Source: Desulfosarcina ovata subsp. ovata | Lineage (GTDB): Bacteria > Desulfobacterota > Desulfobacteria > Desulfobacterales > Desulfosarcinaceae | Reading direction: 5' to 3' | Assembly: GCF_009689005.1 (NCBI RefSeq) | Contig: NZ_AP021879.1 | Location: forward strand, 4,484,652-4,548,651 | Length of the DNA stretch: 64,000 nucleotides | In this document: positions 44,208 to 52,738 of the stretch, piece after piece | Layout of the letters: each line of letters opens with the position of its first letter | Numbering within the stretch: the stretch's first letter is position 1 | Made by a program: the position numbers and the translations under genes | The notes under the pieces: generated by a model | What the model was told of the DNA's origin: nothing | Database searches by the model: none | What the model saw: the letters and a program-made list of their open reading frames with translations, nothing else

Positions 44208-45620
44208 CTACGGCTGTTGAACGGTGCCCGACAGGTCAGCGGTGAGTGGCTGGCCGACAGCCCGTTCCAGCTCAGCCAGGGCCGAATGGCAGCCATACAC
44301 CGCTCCGAAATAGTTGGCCCGGGCGCGGGTCTGTTTGGTGTTGGCATCCAGAACATCCGTGGAGGTGGCCATCTGCTGGGCATAGCGGGTGTTGACGATG
44401 CGCAGGTTCTCGCGGGCCTGATCCAGGGCCGCATTGGCGGTCCGCACGTTTTCCCGGGCCACCTGCAGGCGGATGAAGGCGTCTTTGGTCTCCAGTCGCA
44501 GGGCCTGCTTCACACCGTTGATTTTTTCGTCCAAAGCCTCGATCTCGTGGCGGACACGGGCCTCCTCGGACCGGGTTTTGCCCCATTCGAAAAAGGTCCA
44601 CTCGGCCTGCACGCCCACCAGGGCGTTGTGCGGATTGTCATAGCTGTTATCGGTGGCTGCCCAATCCTCGCCCTTCTGGCGGTATTGGCCCACCAAATTA
44701 ATGGTCGGGTAGTAGGCGCTACGGGCCAGGACGCGTCCCTGAACCAACTTTTGGCGGCCAAGATCCAAGGCTTTCAGTTCCGGTCGCCGGCGGATGGCCA
44801 GGTCCATCAGCATCTCCGGATCATCCGGCGCGGCAACCGGACCCTCAGCCAGTTCGGCCACGCGGGTGGGGTGGCCGATGGGCAGATCCAGCACGCTATT
44901 TAAGGTGGCGACGGCCATTTCCCGGCGGGCCGCCTGGGCAACCCGCTGCTGGATGGCATCCGCCAGGGCCACGTTGGCCTGGAGCTGATCATTATAAGGA
45001 ATCAATCCCTGGTCATAGAAGTTTTCGGCGTTGCGGGCATGGGCGGCGATGCTTTTTTCGGTTTCGACGGCCACGGTGAGCAGCTTTTCGGCGAGCAGCA
45101 CATTGATGACGGCCAGCTTGGCCTGTTTGACGACATCCTGAACAGCGATGGTCTCCTCCACCTGACTGCTTTTCATCCCCAGTTCAGCCATTTTTAACCG
45201 TGTGGTGAGAGCAAAACCGGTGAACAGGGGTTGGGTAAGGGTAAGGTTCCATTCAACCAGATCTTTGTCGGACGTCGTTTTCTGATAGTTTCGCAGTCCG
45301 GTGATTGTTCCCAGATTGGTATCGACGGTATACCCCTCCACCCACATGTAAGGTTGTTCCTTGAAACGGGTATAGCTGTACCCGGCCGAGGCTTTGGCAA
45401 ACAGATCGGCCCGGGCGCTGCGGTAGGCGGCCTCGGCGGCACGCCCGTTTTGGATGGCTTCCCGAACCAGACGGTTGTTGGCCGCCGCCAGGGCCACGGC
45501 CCGGTACATTGAAAGGGGCTGAGGAACCGGTTCGGCGGCCATGGCCCAAGCGCTGCACAAGACGCCGGCCAGCAGGATGACCCCGAAGAAACGCATTCCC
45601 ATTTTGTCAAAATCAGCCAT
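44208..45620 (-). CDS. TolC-family outer membrane efflux protein
   Basis: About 470 residues. ATG 45620 is chosen for its strong SD (CAGGAGGGGAGTCGA); a frame open to 45647 is less likely. Signal peptide (RFFGVILLAGVLCSAWAMAAEP), then the duplicated TolC hairpins (RAVALAAANNRLVREAIQNG; AIRRRPELKALDLGRQKL). It is 33 bp downstream of a second TolC-like gene. Confidence 0.88.
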   Translation of the reverse strand: MADFDKMGMRFFGVILLAGVLCSAWAMAAEPVPQPLSMYRAVALAAANNRLVREAIQNGRAAEAAYRSARADLFAKASAGYSYTRFKEQPYMWVEGYTVDTNLGTITGLRNYQKTTSDKDLVEWNLTLTQPLFTGFALTTRLKMAELGMKSSQVEETIAVQDVVKQAKLAVINVLLAEKLLTVAVETEKSIAAHARNAENFYDQGLIPYNDQLQANVALADAIQQRVAQAARREMAVATLNSVLDLPIGHPTRVAELAEGPVAAPDDPEMLMDLAIRRRPELKALDLGRQKLVQGRVLARSAYYPTINLVGQYRQKGEDWAATDNSYDNPHNALVGVQAEWTFFEWGKTRSEEARVRHEIEALDEKINGVKQALRLETKDAFIRLQVARENVRTANAALDQARENLRIVNTRYAQQMATSTDVLDANTKQTRARANYFGAVYGCHSALAELERAVGQPLTADLSGTVQQP

Positions 45621-45653
45621 TCGACTCCCCTCCTGTTTTGCCATCAATTCATT

Positions 45654-47045
45654 TCAATGGCGGATATTGCGGTTCGCTCCGGCATGCCATCCGTGCAAAA
45701 TACCGGCGCGGGTATTCAGCTCCACCCAGGCCTGGCGCAGGCCGACCAGGGCCAGGGCCAGATTGCTCTGGGCTGTGATCAGGTCTTTCTGGGCTTCATT
45801 GAGGCGCACCAGGGACCCTTGCCCGGCGTTGTATTCCTTTTCCACCAAGTCGCGGGTACGCCGAACCAGATCCGCATTTTCCCGTTGTAGGGCAACCTGG
45901 GTCTGGGCCGTGGTCACCAGTGCCGCGGAACTGCGGATATCGGCGGTGGTGGAGAGCCGCTGCTCGGAAAGCTGTTTTTCCAGCTCCGTCCTGTGCTGAC
46001 GGGCCTCTTGGATTTTTGCGCGGGTATAGCCGCCGGCAAAGAGGTTGTAGGTTAGGCCCAGTTGAACACTATTGCCGATGTCGTCCTGGCGGAAGTTGGC
46101 ATCACCGGACCGTTCTCCATCCAGGCTGCCCGACAGAACCAGCGACGGGTAGTGGCCCGCACGGGCGATACCGATCCGGGCGTCGGCCTGGCTGATGCGC
46201 CAGCGCAGCTGCTGGATATCCGGACGGCGGTCCAGGGCAATTTGGATGAGGTCGTCCAAGGGGGGCGCTGACAGTTCGTCTGTCGTTTCCGCCGACAGTG
46301 GCGCCAGTTTTACATGGGCCGGCAGGCGCGATTCGGGAAGCCCCAGCAATGCGGCCAGTCCGAACAGGGAAACTGTATGCTGGTACTCCTGGTTGATACG
46401 GTTGGTCTTGGCTTGGTTTTTACGCACCTGAAAATTGAGCACATCACTGAGCGCACCGGTGCCGACACGCTGGCGCACTTCGGCATCGGCCAGCTGGCGA
46501 TGGTTGAAGGCCTCGTCGGCCTTGGCGATGGCTATGTTTTCAAGGGCCAGCTGGGCTGAGAAAAAAGCCTGGGACACGGCAGATGCCAGCAGGCGGCGCG
46601 CATCGTCAAGGGCGGCAAGACTGGACTTTTCTGCATACCGGGCGGCGATATTGGAAAACTTGCGTTCGAACCCGTCGAACAGGGTCCAGGATGCGGTCAG
46701 CCCCGCATTGTAATATTCCTCGGGGTCGGTAAGGCTGGCCGAGGGGTTGAACAGCCGGGCCAGGGCCAGGTTTTCCCGGTAGGTGCTTTCGGACAGATCC
46801 ACGCGGGCACCTGTGGCGCTGGCGTCCAGACGGGGCCAATAGGTGGAGCGGGCCTGATCCACCTGCGCCTTGGCCTGGGCCACGCGGGCCGCGGCCGCCT
46901 CCAGGCCGGGGTTGTCACGCAAGGCCACGGCAACCGCGGTGTCAAGGTCCAGGATGGAGATGGTCGACCAATCGGCGGCGCTGGATTTGATGGCAACGGC
47001 CCAGCCGAACAATGCGAAAAGGGTCAAAAGCAGATAACGTTTCAT
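45654..47045 (-). CDS. TolC-family outer membrane efflux protein
   Basis: About 463 residues. ATG 47045 with AAAGG at 10 nt; GTG 47054 is too close to that SD. Signal peptide (RYLLLTLFALFGWAVAIKSSAA), TolC repeats AVAVALRDNPGLEAAAARVAQA and IQIALDRRPDIQQLRWRISQ. Two different TolC genes side by side suggest paired exporters or a hetero-arrangement with the convergent ABC system. Confidence 0.88.
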   Translation of the reverse strand: MKRYLLLTLFALFGWAVAIKSSAADWSTISILDLDTAVAVALRDNPGLEAAAARVAQAKAQVDQARSTYWPRLDASATGARVDLSESTYRENLALARLFNPSASLTDPEEYYNAGLTASWTLFDGFERKFSNIAARYAEKSSLAALDDARRLLASAVSQAFFSAQLALENIAIAKADEAFNHRQLADAEVRQRVGTGALSDVLNFQVRKNQAKTNRINQEYQHTVSLFGLAALLGLPESRLPAHVKLAPLSAETTDELSAPPLDDLIQIALDRRPDIQQLRWRISQADARIGIARAGHYPSLVLSGSLDGERSGDANFRQDDIGNSVQLGLTYNLFAGGYTRAKIQEARQHRTELEKQLSEQRLSTTADIRSSAALVTTAQTQVALQRENADLVRRTRDLVEKEYNAGQGSLVRLNEAQKDLITAQSNLALALVGLRQAWVELNTRAGILHGWHAGANRNIRH

Positions 47046-47282
47046 CGTGTTCACACCTTTACGGTAACCGAAATCACTTTTCGATGAAACCTGAAATCAT
47101 GTCAATTTAATATTTCGTTTTTCTGAACAGCAAATTGACATCAGGCGTCATTTCACAGCAGAACGCCAAAGCGTTAGGCCGGGTGCTATTTTAATGCAGC
47201 CCGCATTAAAGTAAGTCCGGCCAGGGCCGATATTGTGGGAAACAGTTCAGTTAACCCAAAGCGGAGCCCGAACGGTAGCAAA

Positions 47283-48041
47283 ATGGCCACGAACAAAAAA
47301 CAACCGCTGACCCTCTGCGTGACCAGCGGTAAAGGCGGTGTTGGCAAGACCAGTTTCACGGTCAATTTCGCCCTTGCCCTGTCGCGCAATGACAGCCGTG
47401 TGCTGGTGATCGACGGCGACATGGGGCTGGCCAATGTGGATGTGCTGTTGAGGCTTTCCGTCAAAACCAACGTTCGGGACATTCTTGAAAGTGGAGCCGA
47501 TCCCCGTCAGGCGCTGATCTTCGCCCGCCCCAATCTGGCCGTTCTGCCGGGCAGTTCCGGCGTGCCGGAGATGGTCTCTCTGGGAACTCAACAGCAGGAA
47601 CGGCTGGCCGGATTCATTCGCCAGGTGGCAGCAGATTTTGATTATGTAATTATCGACACGGCTGCCGGCATCGGAGAATCGGTACTGTGGTACAACCAAT
47701 TCGCCGACCACAATATTTTTATCCTCAGCCCCGACCCCACCTCCATGACCGACGCCTACGCCCTGATCAAACTGCTTTGCCGGGATTACGGCATCAATCA
47801 TTTCAACCTGGTGCTCAATTTTGTACGCGGATTGCGTGAAGGCAACCATACGGTGGACACCATCAACCGCGTCACCCAGCGTTTTCTTAAACTTAAGTTG
47901 GCTCACCTGGGCAATATTCCAGAAGACAAGGCGGTTCGCCGAGCCGTTCTCGATCAGGTCCCCTTTGTGGAACAGACGCCGGGGAGCAAAGCCACCCGTG
48001 CGATTCATGACCTTGCCCAACGGGTTCACTCCCTGATCTGA
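47283..48041 (+). CDS. MinD/ParA-family ATPase (FleN/FlhG-like)
   Basis: A 252-residue P-loop ATPase: deviant Walker A TSGKGGVGKTSFTVNFA, Walker A' IDGDMGLANVDVLL, FDYVIIDTAAGIGESV. The GMANVD-type motif groups it with FlhG/FleN-like regulators of polar structures; a single-copy MinD-like role is also possible. It overlaps the following kinase by one to three bases (TGATG). No flagellar genes are in the window. Confidence 0.85.
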   Translation: MATNKKQPLTLCVTSGKGGVGKTSFTVNFALALSRNDSRVLVIDGDMGLANVDVLLRLSVKTNVRDILESGADPRQALIFARPNLAVLPGSSGVPEMVSLGTQQQERLAGFIRQVAADFDYVIIDTAAGIGESVLWYNQFADHNIFILSPDPTSMTDAYALIKLLCRDYGINHFNLVLNFVRGLREGNHTVDTINRVTQRFLKLKLAHLGNIPEDKAVRRAVLDQVPFVEQTPGSKATRAIHDLAQRVHSLI

Positions 48042-48982
48042 TGCCGGCTGTCGATATCACGCGACGTTTTCACCCGATGGTGCGAATCGGATGCCGCTAT
48101 GGAATCCTCAGCTTCCTGCTGACCGCGATCCCGGCCCATGCCACCGGCAGCGGCCCCTCCGGGTACGAGAATTTTTTCTGGATCCTGGTCTGGGTGGTCG
48201 TGCTGGTCATTACTGTTTTTCTCGGCTACCTGCAGCAGAATCGCATGGTCAGACGCAAGACCGCCGAATTGCGACGGGAACTGTTCGAGCGCCAGATGAC
48301 CGAGAAGGAACTGCTGGCCTCGGACCACAAACTGCGCCAGTCGCTGGCCGAAAAGGACGCCCTGCTCAAAGAGATTCACCACCGGGTCAAAAACAACCTG
48401 CAGATTGTCTCCAGCCTGCTTTACCTGCAGGAGGATTCCATGCAGGACCCCAATGGCAAGGGGGTCGAAATTCTGCGCGAAAGCCAGAACCGGGTTAAAT
48501 CCATGGCCCTGATCCACGAACAGCTATACAGCACCACCGATTTGGCAAAAATCGACTTTGGGCGGTATGTTCAAGGGTTGACCGCCAATTTGTTTGACGC
48601 ATACGGGATCGACGCCGGACGGATCCGACTCAATGTCTGCGCCGACGACGTCCGCCTGGGGGTGGACATGGCCGTCCCCTGCGGTCTGATTGTCAATGAA
48701 CTGGTCTCCAACAGCCTCAAGCACGCCTTTCCGGAACATGGCTGCGGCATGCTTGACATTGTCGTGCGTCTCCTGAACAATGGCCGGATGGAAATCGTCG
48801 TGGCCGACGACGGCGTCGGTTTGACCGCCACGTCCGACGGGGAGGAAAAGCAATCTTTGGGGCTGCGCCTGATCAACACCCTGGCCACACAGCTGGACGG
48901 CGTCCTGACCGTCGATACAGAAAACGGAACACGGTTCAGTATCGTTCTGAATGTTCCTGAACAAACCAAAAAGGAATCCTGA
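48041..48982 (+). CDS. Histidine kinase of the HisKA_2 type
   Basis: A 313-residue kinase with two N-terminal hydrophobic segments (about 21-35 and 45-63), a coiled-coil linker, the H-box KEIHHRVKNNLQIVSSLLYL (His113/114), then ATPase boxes GLIVNELVSNSLKHAF and DDGVGL...GLRLINTLATQL. There is no large sensor domain, so it may respond through membrane or partner contacts. The response regulator follows at 48984. Confidence 0.9.
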   Translation: MPAVDITRRFHPMVRIGCRYGILSFLLTAIPAHATGSGPSGYENFFWILVWVVVLVITVFLGYLQQNRMVRRKTAELRRELFERQMTEKELLASDHKLRQSLAEKDALLKEIHHRVKNNLQIVSSLLYLQEDSMQDPNGKGVEILRESQNRVKSMALIHEQLYSTTDLAKIDFGRYVQGLTANLFDAYGIDAGRIRLNVCADDVRLGVDMAVPCGLIVNELVSNSLKHAFPEHGCGMLDIVVRLLNNGRMEIVVADDGVGLTATSDGEEKQSLGLRLINTLATQLDGVLTVDTENGTRFSIVLNVPEQTKKES

Positions 48983-48983
48983 T

Positions 48984-49652
48984 ATGACCCAGGCAAACAT
49001 ACTGGTGGTGGAAGACGAAGGCATCGTGGCCCAGGAAATCAAAAGCCGTCTGGAAAAAAGTGGCTACGCGGTCTGCGCAGTTGCCCACGACGGCGAAACC
49101 GCCCTGGATCATGCCGCAGCCATGCGACCGGATTTGATCCTTATGGATATCCGCCTCAAAGGCGGGATGGACGGCATTGAAACCGCCGGCCAGATCCGTG
49201 ACCGGTTTAACATCCCCGTTGTTTACCTGACCGCCTATACGGACCCGGCGACACTGGAACGGGCCAAGGTGATGGAACCCTTCGGCTATGTGGTCAAACC
49301 GTTCGAGACCCGCAGTCTGATGGTTTCCATCGAAATTGCCCTGCATCGCCATCGCAGCGAGACCGAGCGTATTTACCGGGAAAAGCTGCAGGCTGTGCTG
49401 GAGACCGCCGGCGCCATCTGTCATGAGTTGAATCAGCCCATGATGGCCATCTCAGGCCATACCGAACTGCTCATAGCCACCCTCGACCCGAACGATCCAC
49501 TCTACCCGAAAATCGAGAAAATCAAATCACAGGTGCAGCGCATGGGAGCCATTACCCATAAGTTGATGGGCATCACCCGTTATGAAACCCGCGACTATGC
49601 CATGGGGGAGCGCATCGTGGATCTCGACAAATCGTCAACGACGTTAGGTTAG
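48984..49652 (+). CDS. Response regulator with a kinase-type dimerisation/H-box tail
   Basis: A 222-residue protein. The receiver (ILVVEDEGIVAQEIKSRL; Asp55 in LILMDIRLKGGMDG; Lys in VVKPFE) is followed by a coiled coil and a HisKA-like segment AICHELNQPMMAISGHTELL with His147. No ATPase domain follows, so it cannot phosphorylate itself by the usual route. It could pass phosphate in a relay from the adjacent kinase. SD AAAAGGAATCC supports ATG 48984. Confidence 0.85.
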   Translation: MTQANILVVEDEGIVAQEIKSRLEKSGYAVCAVAHDGETALDHAAAMRPDLILMDIRLKGGMDGIETAGQIRDRFNIPVVYLTAYTDPATLERAKVMEPFGYVVKPFETRSLMVSIEIALHRHRSETERIYREKLQAVLETAGAICHELNQPMMAISGHTELLIATLDPNDPLYPKIEKIKSQVQRMGAITHKLMGITRYETRDYAMGERIVDLDKSSTTLG

Positions 49653-49670
49653 TGGCGGCTGGCAGACCGG

Positions 49671-50126
49671 TCAGCCGCGTCGGTTGAAAACCGCGCGCAT
49701 CAGCCGGAAGAGATGGCCGTAATAGTGAAAGCTGCCCATGAAAAGGGCCCCCCCAATGGCCGTGTAAACGATGGATAGGGCGCTTTTGGGGATTGGCAGG
49801 TGTCGCAGAGTCACCCCCATGCCGATCATCACCATGATGATCAGATAACTCCGCCAGGCCTGAAAGGCGAAAAAGCATCCGCGTTCCGGCAGGCGGCGCA
49901 ACCGTACGATATTCTTCCGGGCGATGGCACCGAAACCGAAACGGAGGGCCACCACGGCCATCACCAGCCCGGCCAGTTCAAATTTAGCACTCCGCTCTAC
50001 GCCTTCGGGTATCAGCCACCCCATGGCCCTGGTGCACATCAGGCCCCCCACCACGCTCCATGTCAGCCCGCAGGCAAAAAAGAGCCAGCATTTGGGTACC
50101 GCCGGTTTGAAACGCGAAAGCATCAT
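49671..50126 (-). CDS. Small integral membrane protein
   Basis: A 151-residue protein with four predicted membrane spans (e.g. LFFACGLTWSVVGGLMC, FELAGLVMAVVALRFGFGA, SYLIIMVMIGMGVTL, ALSIVYTAIGGALFMGSF). No family recognised. It is 12 bp downstream of the TPR lipoprotein gene. Confidence 0.72.
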   Translation of the reverse strand: MMLSRFKPAVPKCWLFFACGLTWSVVGGLMCTRAMGWLIPEGVERSAKFELAGLVMAVVALRFGFGAIARKNIVRLRRLPERGCFFAFQAWRSYLIIMVMIGMGVTLRHLPIPKSALSIVYTAIGGALFMGSFHYYGHLFRLMRAVFNRRG

Positions 50127-50138
50127 GGTCGGGATATC

Positions 50139-51065
50139 TCAGCGGCAGATGGCATCGACGGCCTCTCCGGCCAGCCATTGGTTGATGACATGCAGGGTGA
50201 CCCGGATATCGCTGCCGGTAGTCCGGGCCAGTCCTTCCAGGTGGTCGAGGCCAGCCAGGACACGCTGTCGGTCTTCCAGCAGGGCGTAAATTTTGAGGCT
50301 GCGCTCCAGGCAGCTCAGGGCGGCGTCATACTCGCCACTGGATTCGTAACTATCGGCCATGGCGAAGAGATCCGCCGCCATCCCCCGGGAAAATCCGGCC
50401 TGTCGATCCATCTCCAGGGCCTGCTCGAAAAAATTCCGGGCCCGCGAAGCTTTACCGGTTTGCATCAGCAGACGCCCCCGGGTATAATGCAGCGTCGCCC
50501 GGATGTTCCCGGTCGCGACCGATTCGGCCTGATCCAGCAAAAGTGCCGCCTGATCGTTTCGCTGCGTCTTCATCATCAATACGGCCTGGTAATTCAGCAC
50601 CGCGGCAAAAACCGAACCGCTTTCCTGGGAGAGCACACGGGCTTCCTCCAGGAGAACTTCGGCAGCGGAGCGATCGTCCCTGTCGATCAACAGCGCCACC
50701 TTGTTGACCAGAGTCTGGGCCACCATCTGCCGATCGTCGCACCGTCTGGCCATGGCAATGGCGGCATCATAGAAATACCCGGCATTTTCAGGATCACCGG
50801 CCTGCCGGTAAACATTGCCCAGACTGGTCAGGCTGCGGGCCACCCCCACCGGGTGATCCGCCAGGCAATACATTTCATGGGCGGCGTTCAGGTGGTCCAC
50901 GGCCTTTCTCAGGCACCCCTTCTGATACCAGTAGATCCCGTTTTTAAGTTCCTGATCCCCGGGGGCGGAAATACGGGCCGATGTGCTCATCGACACCGGG
51001 ACCGAACAGGCCCACAGTCCTCCCCACAACAGGATCACGAGGGGAAGAAGTGCTTGTCGATTCAT
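50139..51065 (-). CDS. TPR-repeat lipoprotein
   Basis: About 308 residues. ATG 51065 gives a clean lipoprotein signal (ALLPLVILLWGGLWAC) with AAGGATGG upstream; a frame open to 51116 adds residues unlike a signal. Several TPR units follow (NGIYWYQKGCLRKAVDHLNAA; SLTSLGNVYRQAGDPENAGY; ADLFAMADSYESSGEYDAAL). Probably a periplasmic or outer-membrane scaffold; role unknown. Confidence 0.82.
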   Translation of the reverse strand: MNRQALLPLVILLWGGLWACSVPVSMSTSARISAPGDQELKNGIYWYQKGCLRKAVDHLNAAHEMYCLADHPVGVARSLTSLGNVYRQAGDPENAGYFYDAAIAMARRCDDRQMVAQTLVNKVALLIDRDDRSAAEVLLEEARVLSQESGSVFAAVLNYQAVLMMKTQRNDQAALLLDQAESVATGNIRATLHYTRGRLLMQTGKASRARNFFEQALEMDRQAGFSRGMAADLFAMADSYESSGEYDAALSCLERSLKIYALLEDRQRVLAGLDHLEGLARTTGSDIRVTLHVINQWLAGEAVDAICR

Positions 51066-51206
51066 GGTGAGCCATCCTTGGTGGTGTCGGTTCATGTTTA
51101 CGGTCGCTCGTATCATGTCCCCGTAAATATGTTACCATAGGCTGTCAACCGATCCATCGCAAGGGTTATCATTCGCAGGGTGACCGCATTTGGATTGATT
51201 TTTATT

Positions 51207-51296
51207 TTTTCGCGGGCATGGCCCGCTCCTACGCGTGCCAATCGTTTGGTTCTACACCATTTTCTGTAAGAGCTGGCCATGCCTGCGACCAAATTT
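51207..51296. repeat. Inverted pair of REP-like sequences (BIME-like)
   Basis: CGCGGGCATGGCCCGCTCCTAC (51211-51232) resembles the REP hairpins known from Pseudomonas (CGCGGGNNNGCCCGCTCCTAC). An inverted, diverged copy (GTAAGAGCTGGCCATGCCTGCGAC) lies at 51266-51289. The pair sits in the gap between the TPR lipoprotein and YdcF genes. Confidence 0.7.
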
Positions 51297-51331
51297 TTCT
51301 AATCCGGGCTCTAAATGCGGTTACCCTGTTA

Positions 51332-52093
51332 TCATTCGACCATCCGGTAATAGAGGATGCCGACATATTCGTGAAGGGCACTGGCACTGATATAAAGAGT
51401 GCCGGCATGGGGCAGCCACTGGCGCCAGGTATGGGGAACGTCACGTGCACCAAGAAAATAGGCCGGAAACGGAGTTACGGCCATGCCGGCACTCTCGAAG
51501 GCCATGCGGGCCCGTTTCAAATGATAAGCGGCGGTGAGCAGAATCGGTTGCCGGTATCCGTGCTGATGACAGATGGCCGCTGTCAGCCGAGCGTTCTGGG
51601 CGGTGTCCTGCGCGCGGTCTTCCGTAATGATCATTCTTTCCGGGATTCCCAGATCCACGAGAAAACGTTTGATCACCGGCGCTTCGGCCGCACCGCCGTC
51701 ATCGAACAACCGACCTCCGCTGACGATAACGGGCAGCTTCAAGCGTTGGTAAAGCCTTGCTGCGGTGACCACGCGCCCCATCATCATCGGCGATGGGGCC
51801 GATCTCCCGGTAAGATCCGGCACACGGTCGACAATTCCTCCACCCAGTAGGATCACCACATCCCCGATCGGGTCGGATGGAATGGAAAACTCCGCTTCCA
51901 GGCCACGCATCAGAAAGTTGGCTACCGGTCCCAGGCAGAGCGCCCATAGACTAAGCCCGATGGCCAGGTTGATCAGCCCGATCCGCCAGCGCCGGCTGAA
52001 AGTCAGCACCAAACCCATCGCAACGATTATCAAGATGAAGATTCCCGGTGGGAGGATAAACGGCGCGATCACCTTTTTCAGGATAAACATCAT
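51332..52093 (-). CDS. YdcF/ElyC family (DUF218) membrane protein
   Basis: A 253-residue protein with two N-terminal membrane spans (IAPFILPPGIFILIIVAMGL; LINLAIGLSLWALCLGPVA) and a DUF218 domain (DVVILLGGGIVDRVPDLTG, LPVIVSGGRLFDDGGAAEA, ILLTAAYHLKRARMAFESAG). E. coli ElyC of this family affects peptidoglycan precursor lipid recycling. The start is near a large palindromic element. Confidence 0.9.
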   Translation of the reverse strand: MMFILKKVIAPFILPPGIFILIIVAMGLVLTFSRRWRIGLINLAIGLSLWALCLGPVANFLMRGLEAEFSIPSDPIGDVVILLGGGIVDRVPDLTGRSAPSPMMMGRVVTAARLYQRLKLPVIVSGGRLFDDGGAAEAPVIKRFLVDLGIPERMIITEDRAQDTAQNARLTAAICHQHGYRQPILLTAAYHLKRARMAFESAGMAVTPFPAYFLGARDVPHTWRQWLPHAGTLYISASALHEYVGILYYRMVE

Positions 52094-52151
52094 GACGGTT
52101 CAACCCCTCAATCCTTTTTCGAGCCGGGTGCTTTCGTGTGGATTGCTCCAG

Positions 52152-52316
52152 GCCTTGGGCGATTTCTGTCAAAGAATATACCCGCCTGCTTGTCTTTTCA
52201 TCCGTCTTCTGCGTTGGGCGTTTCCACACATAGCCCCACTATGCGTAAAAAAGCCCGCCTTGAATACGAATGAAAATCCTGCGCATCCTGGTATATTCTT
52301 ATCCGACAATCGCCTT
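52152..52316. repeat. Nested palindromic element, copy 4
   Basis: Outer arms GGCGATT...AAGAATATACC and inverse (52291-52313), then TTTTCATCCGTCTTCTGCGTTG, arm GGGCGTTT, centre CATAGCCCCACTATG, arm AAAAAAGCCC, then GCCTTGAATACGAATGAAAA. Same design as the copies at 12.3, 14.6 and 20.8 kb. Confidence 0.8.
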
Positions 52317-52476
52317 GATGCTGGCCGAGGGCGGATTTGTTCAGGCGTGTTTCAGATCCGGTATCCTCATCATCCGAAATTTTACTATACGACAGTTGAA
52401 AATCCCGGGTCAAATCCTGTCCGCCAATTTATGGCTCGCATCAGCAATCCATTGACAGACGCGTGAGGATTTTGCT

Positions 52477-52530
52477 ATGGAATTTTTAATTGACAACCTG
52501 CTGCCCCAAGTGAAAGGCCAACTGCCGTGA
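52477..52530 (+). CDS. Upstream leader ORF before alaC
   Basis: A 17-codon ORF, MEFLIDNLLPQVKGQLP, with GAGGA 10 nt upstream of ATG. Its stop overlaps the GTG of the alanine-rich leader (GTGA), so translation of the second could be coupled to it. Confidence 0.5.
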   Translation: MEFLIDNLLPQVKGQLP

Positions 52531-52580
52531 AGATCAATATCCTTCTCGCCGCGGCCGCCGCAACGGACTCGGTCCATTGA
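52527..52580 (+). CDS. Alanine-rich leader peptide of alaC
   Basis: A 17-codon ORF starting GTG, reading MKINILLAAAAATDSVH: five consecutive Ala codons (52548-52562) after Ile and two Leu. AAAGG lies about 10 nt upstream. It is followed by two hairpins and a T-run terminator, then the gene for an alanine-forming aminotransferase. The match between codon run and gene product is the expected logic of an attenuator. Function inferred; the ORF and structures are visible. Confidence 0.7.
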   Translation: MKINILLAAAAATDSVH

Positions 52581-52624
52581 CGGTCGGCGGCAGCACCCCA
52601 TAACGCTGAATCACCGATATCATT

Positions 52625-52694
52625 GGGCCGGACCCGACGCCGGCCCTTTTCGCTTTACCCCCGGGCCGGACGGAACGGGGGTTTTTTGTTTTTT
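52625..52694 (+). terminator. Attenuator hairpins before alaC
   Basis: First hairpin GGGCCGG (52625-52631) / CCGGCCC (52640-52646) followed by TTTT. Second is the terminator: CCCCCG (52658-52663) / CGGGGG (52676-52681) and then two T runs. CCGGCCC of the first can instead pair with GGGCCGG (52663-52669) in the terminator loop, which would block the terminator. It ends 45 bp before alaC. Confidence 0.75.
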
Positions 52695-52738
52695 CATCCC
52701 AGTGGTGGCGGTAACGAAAAAACGATGAAGGAGAAAAG

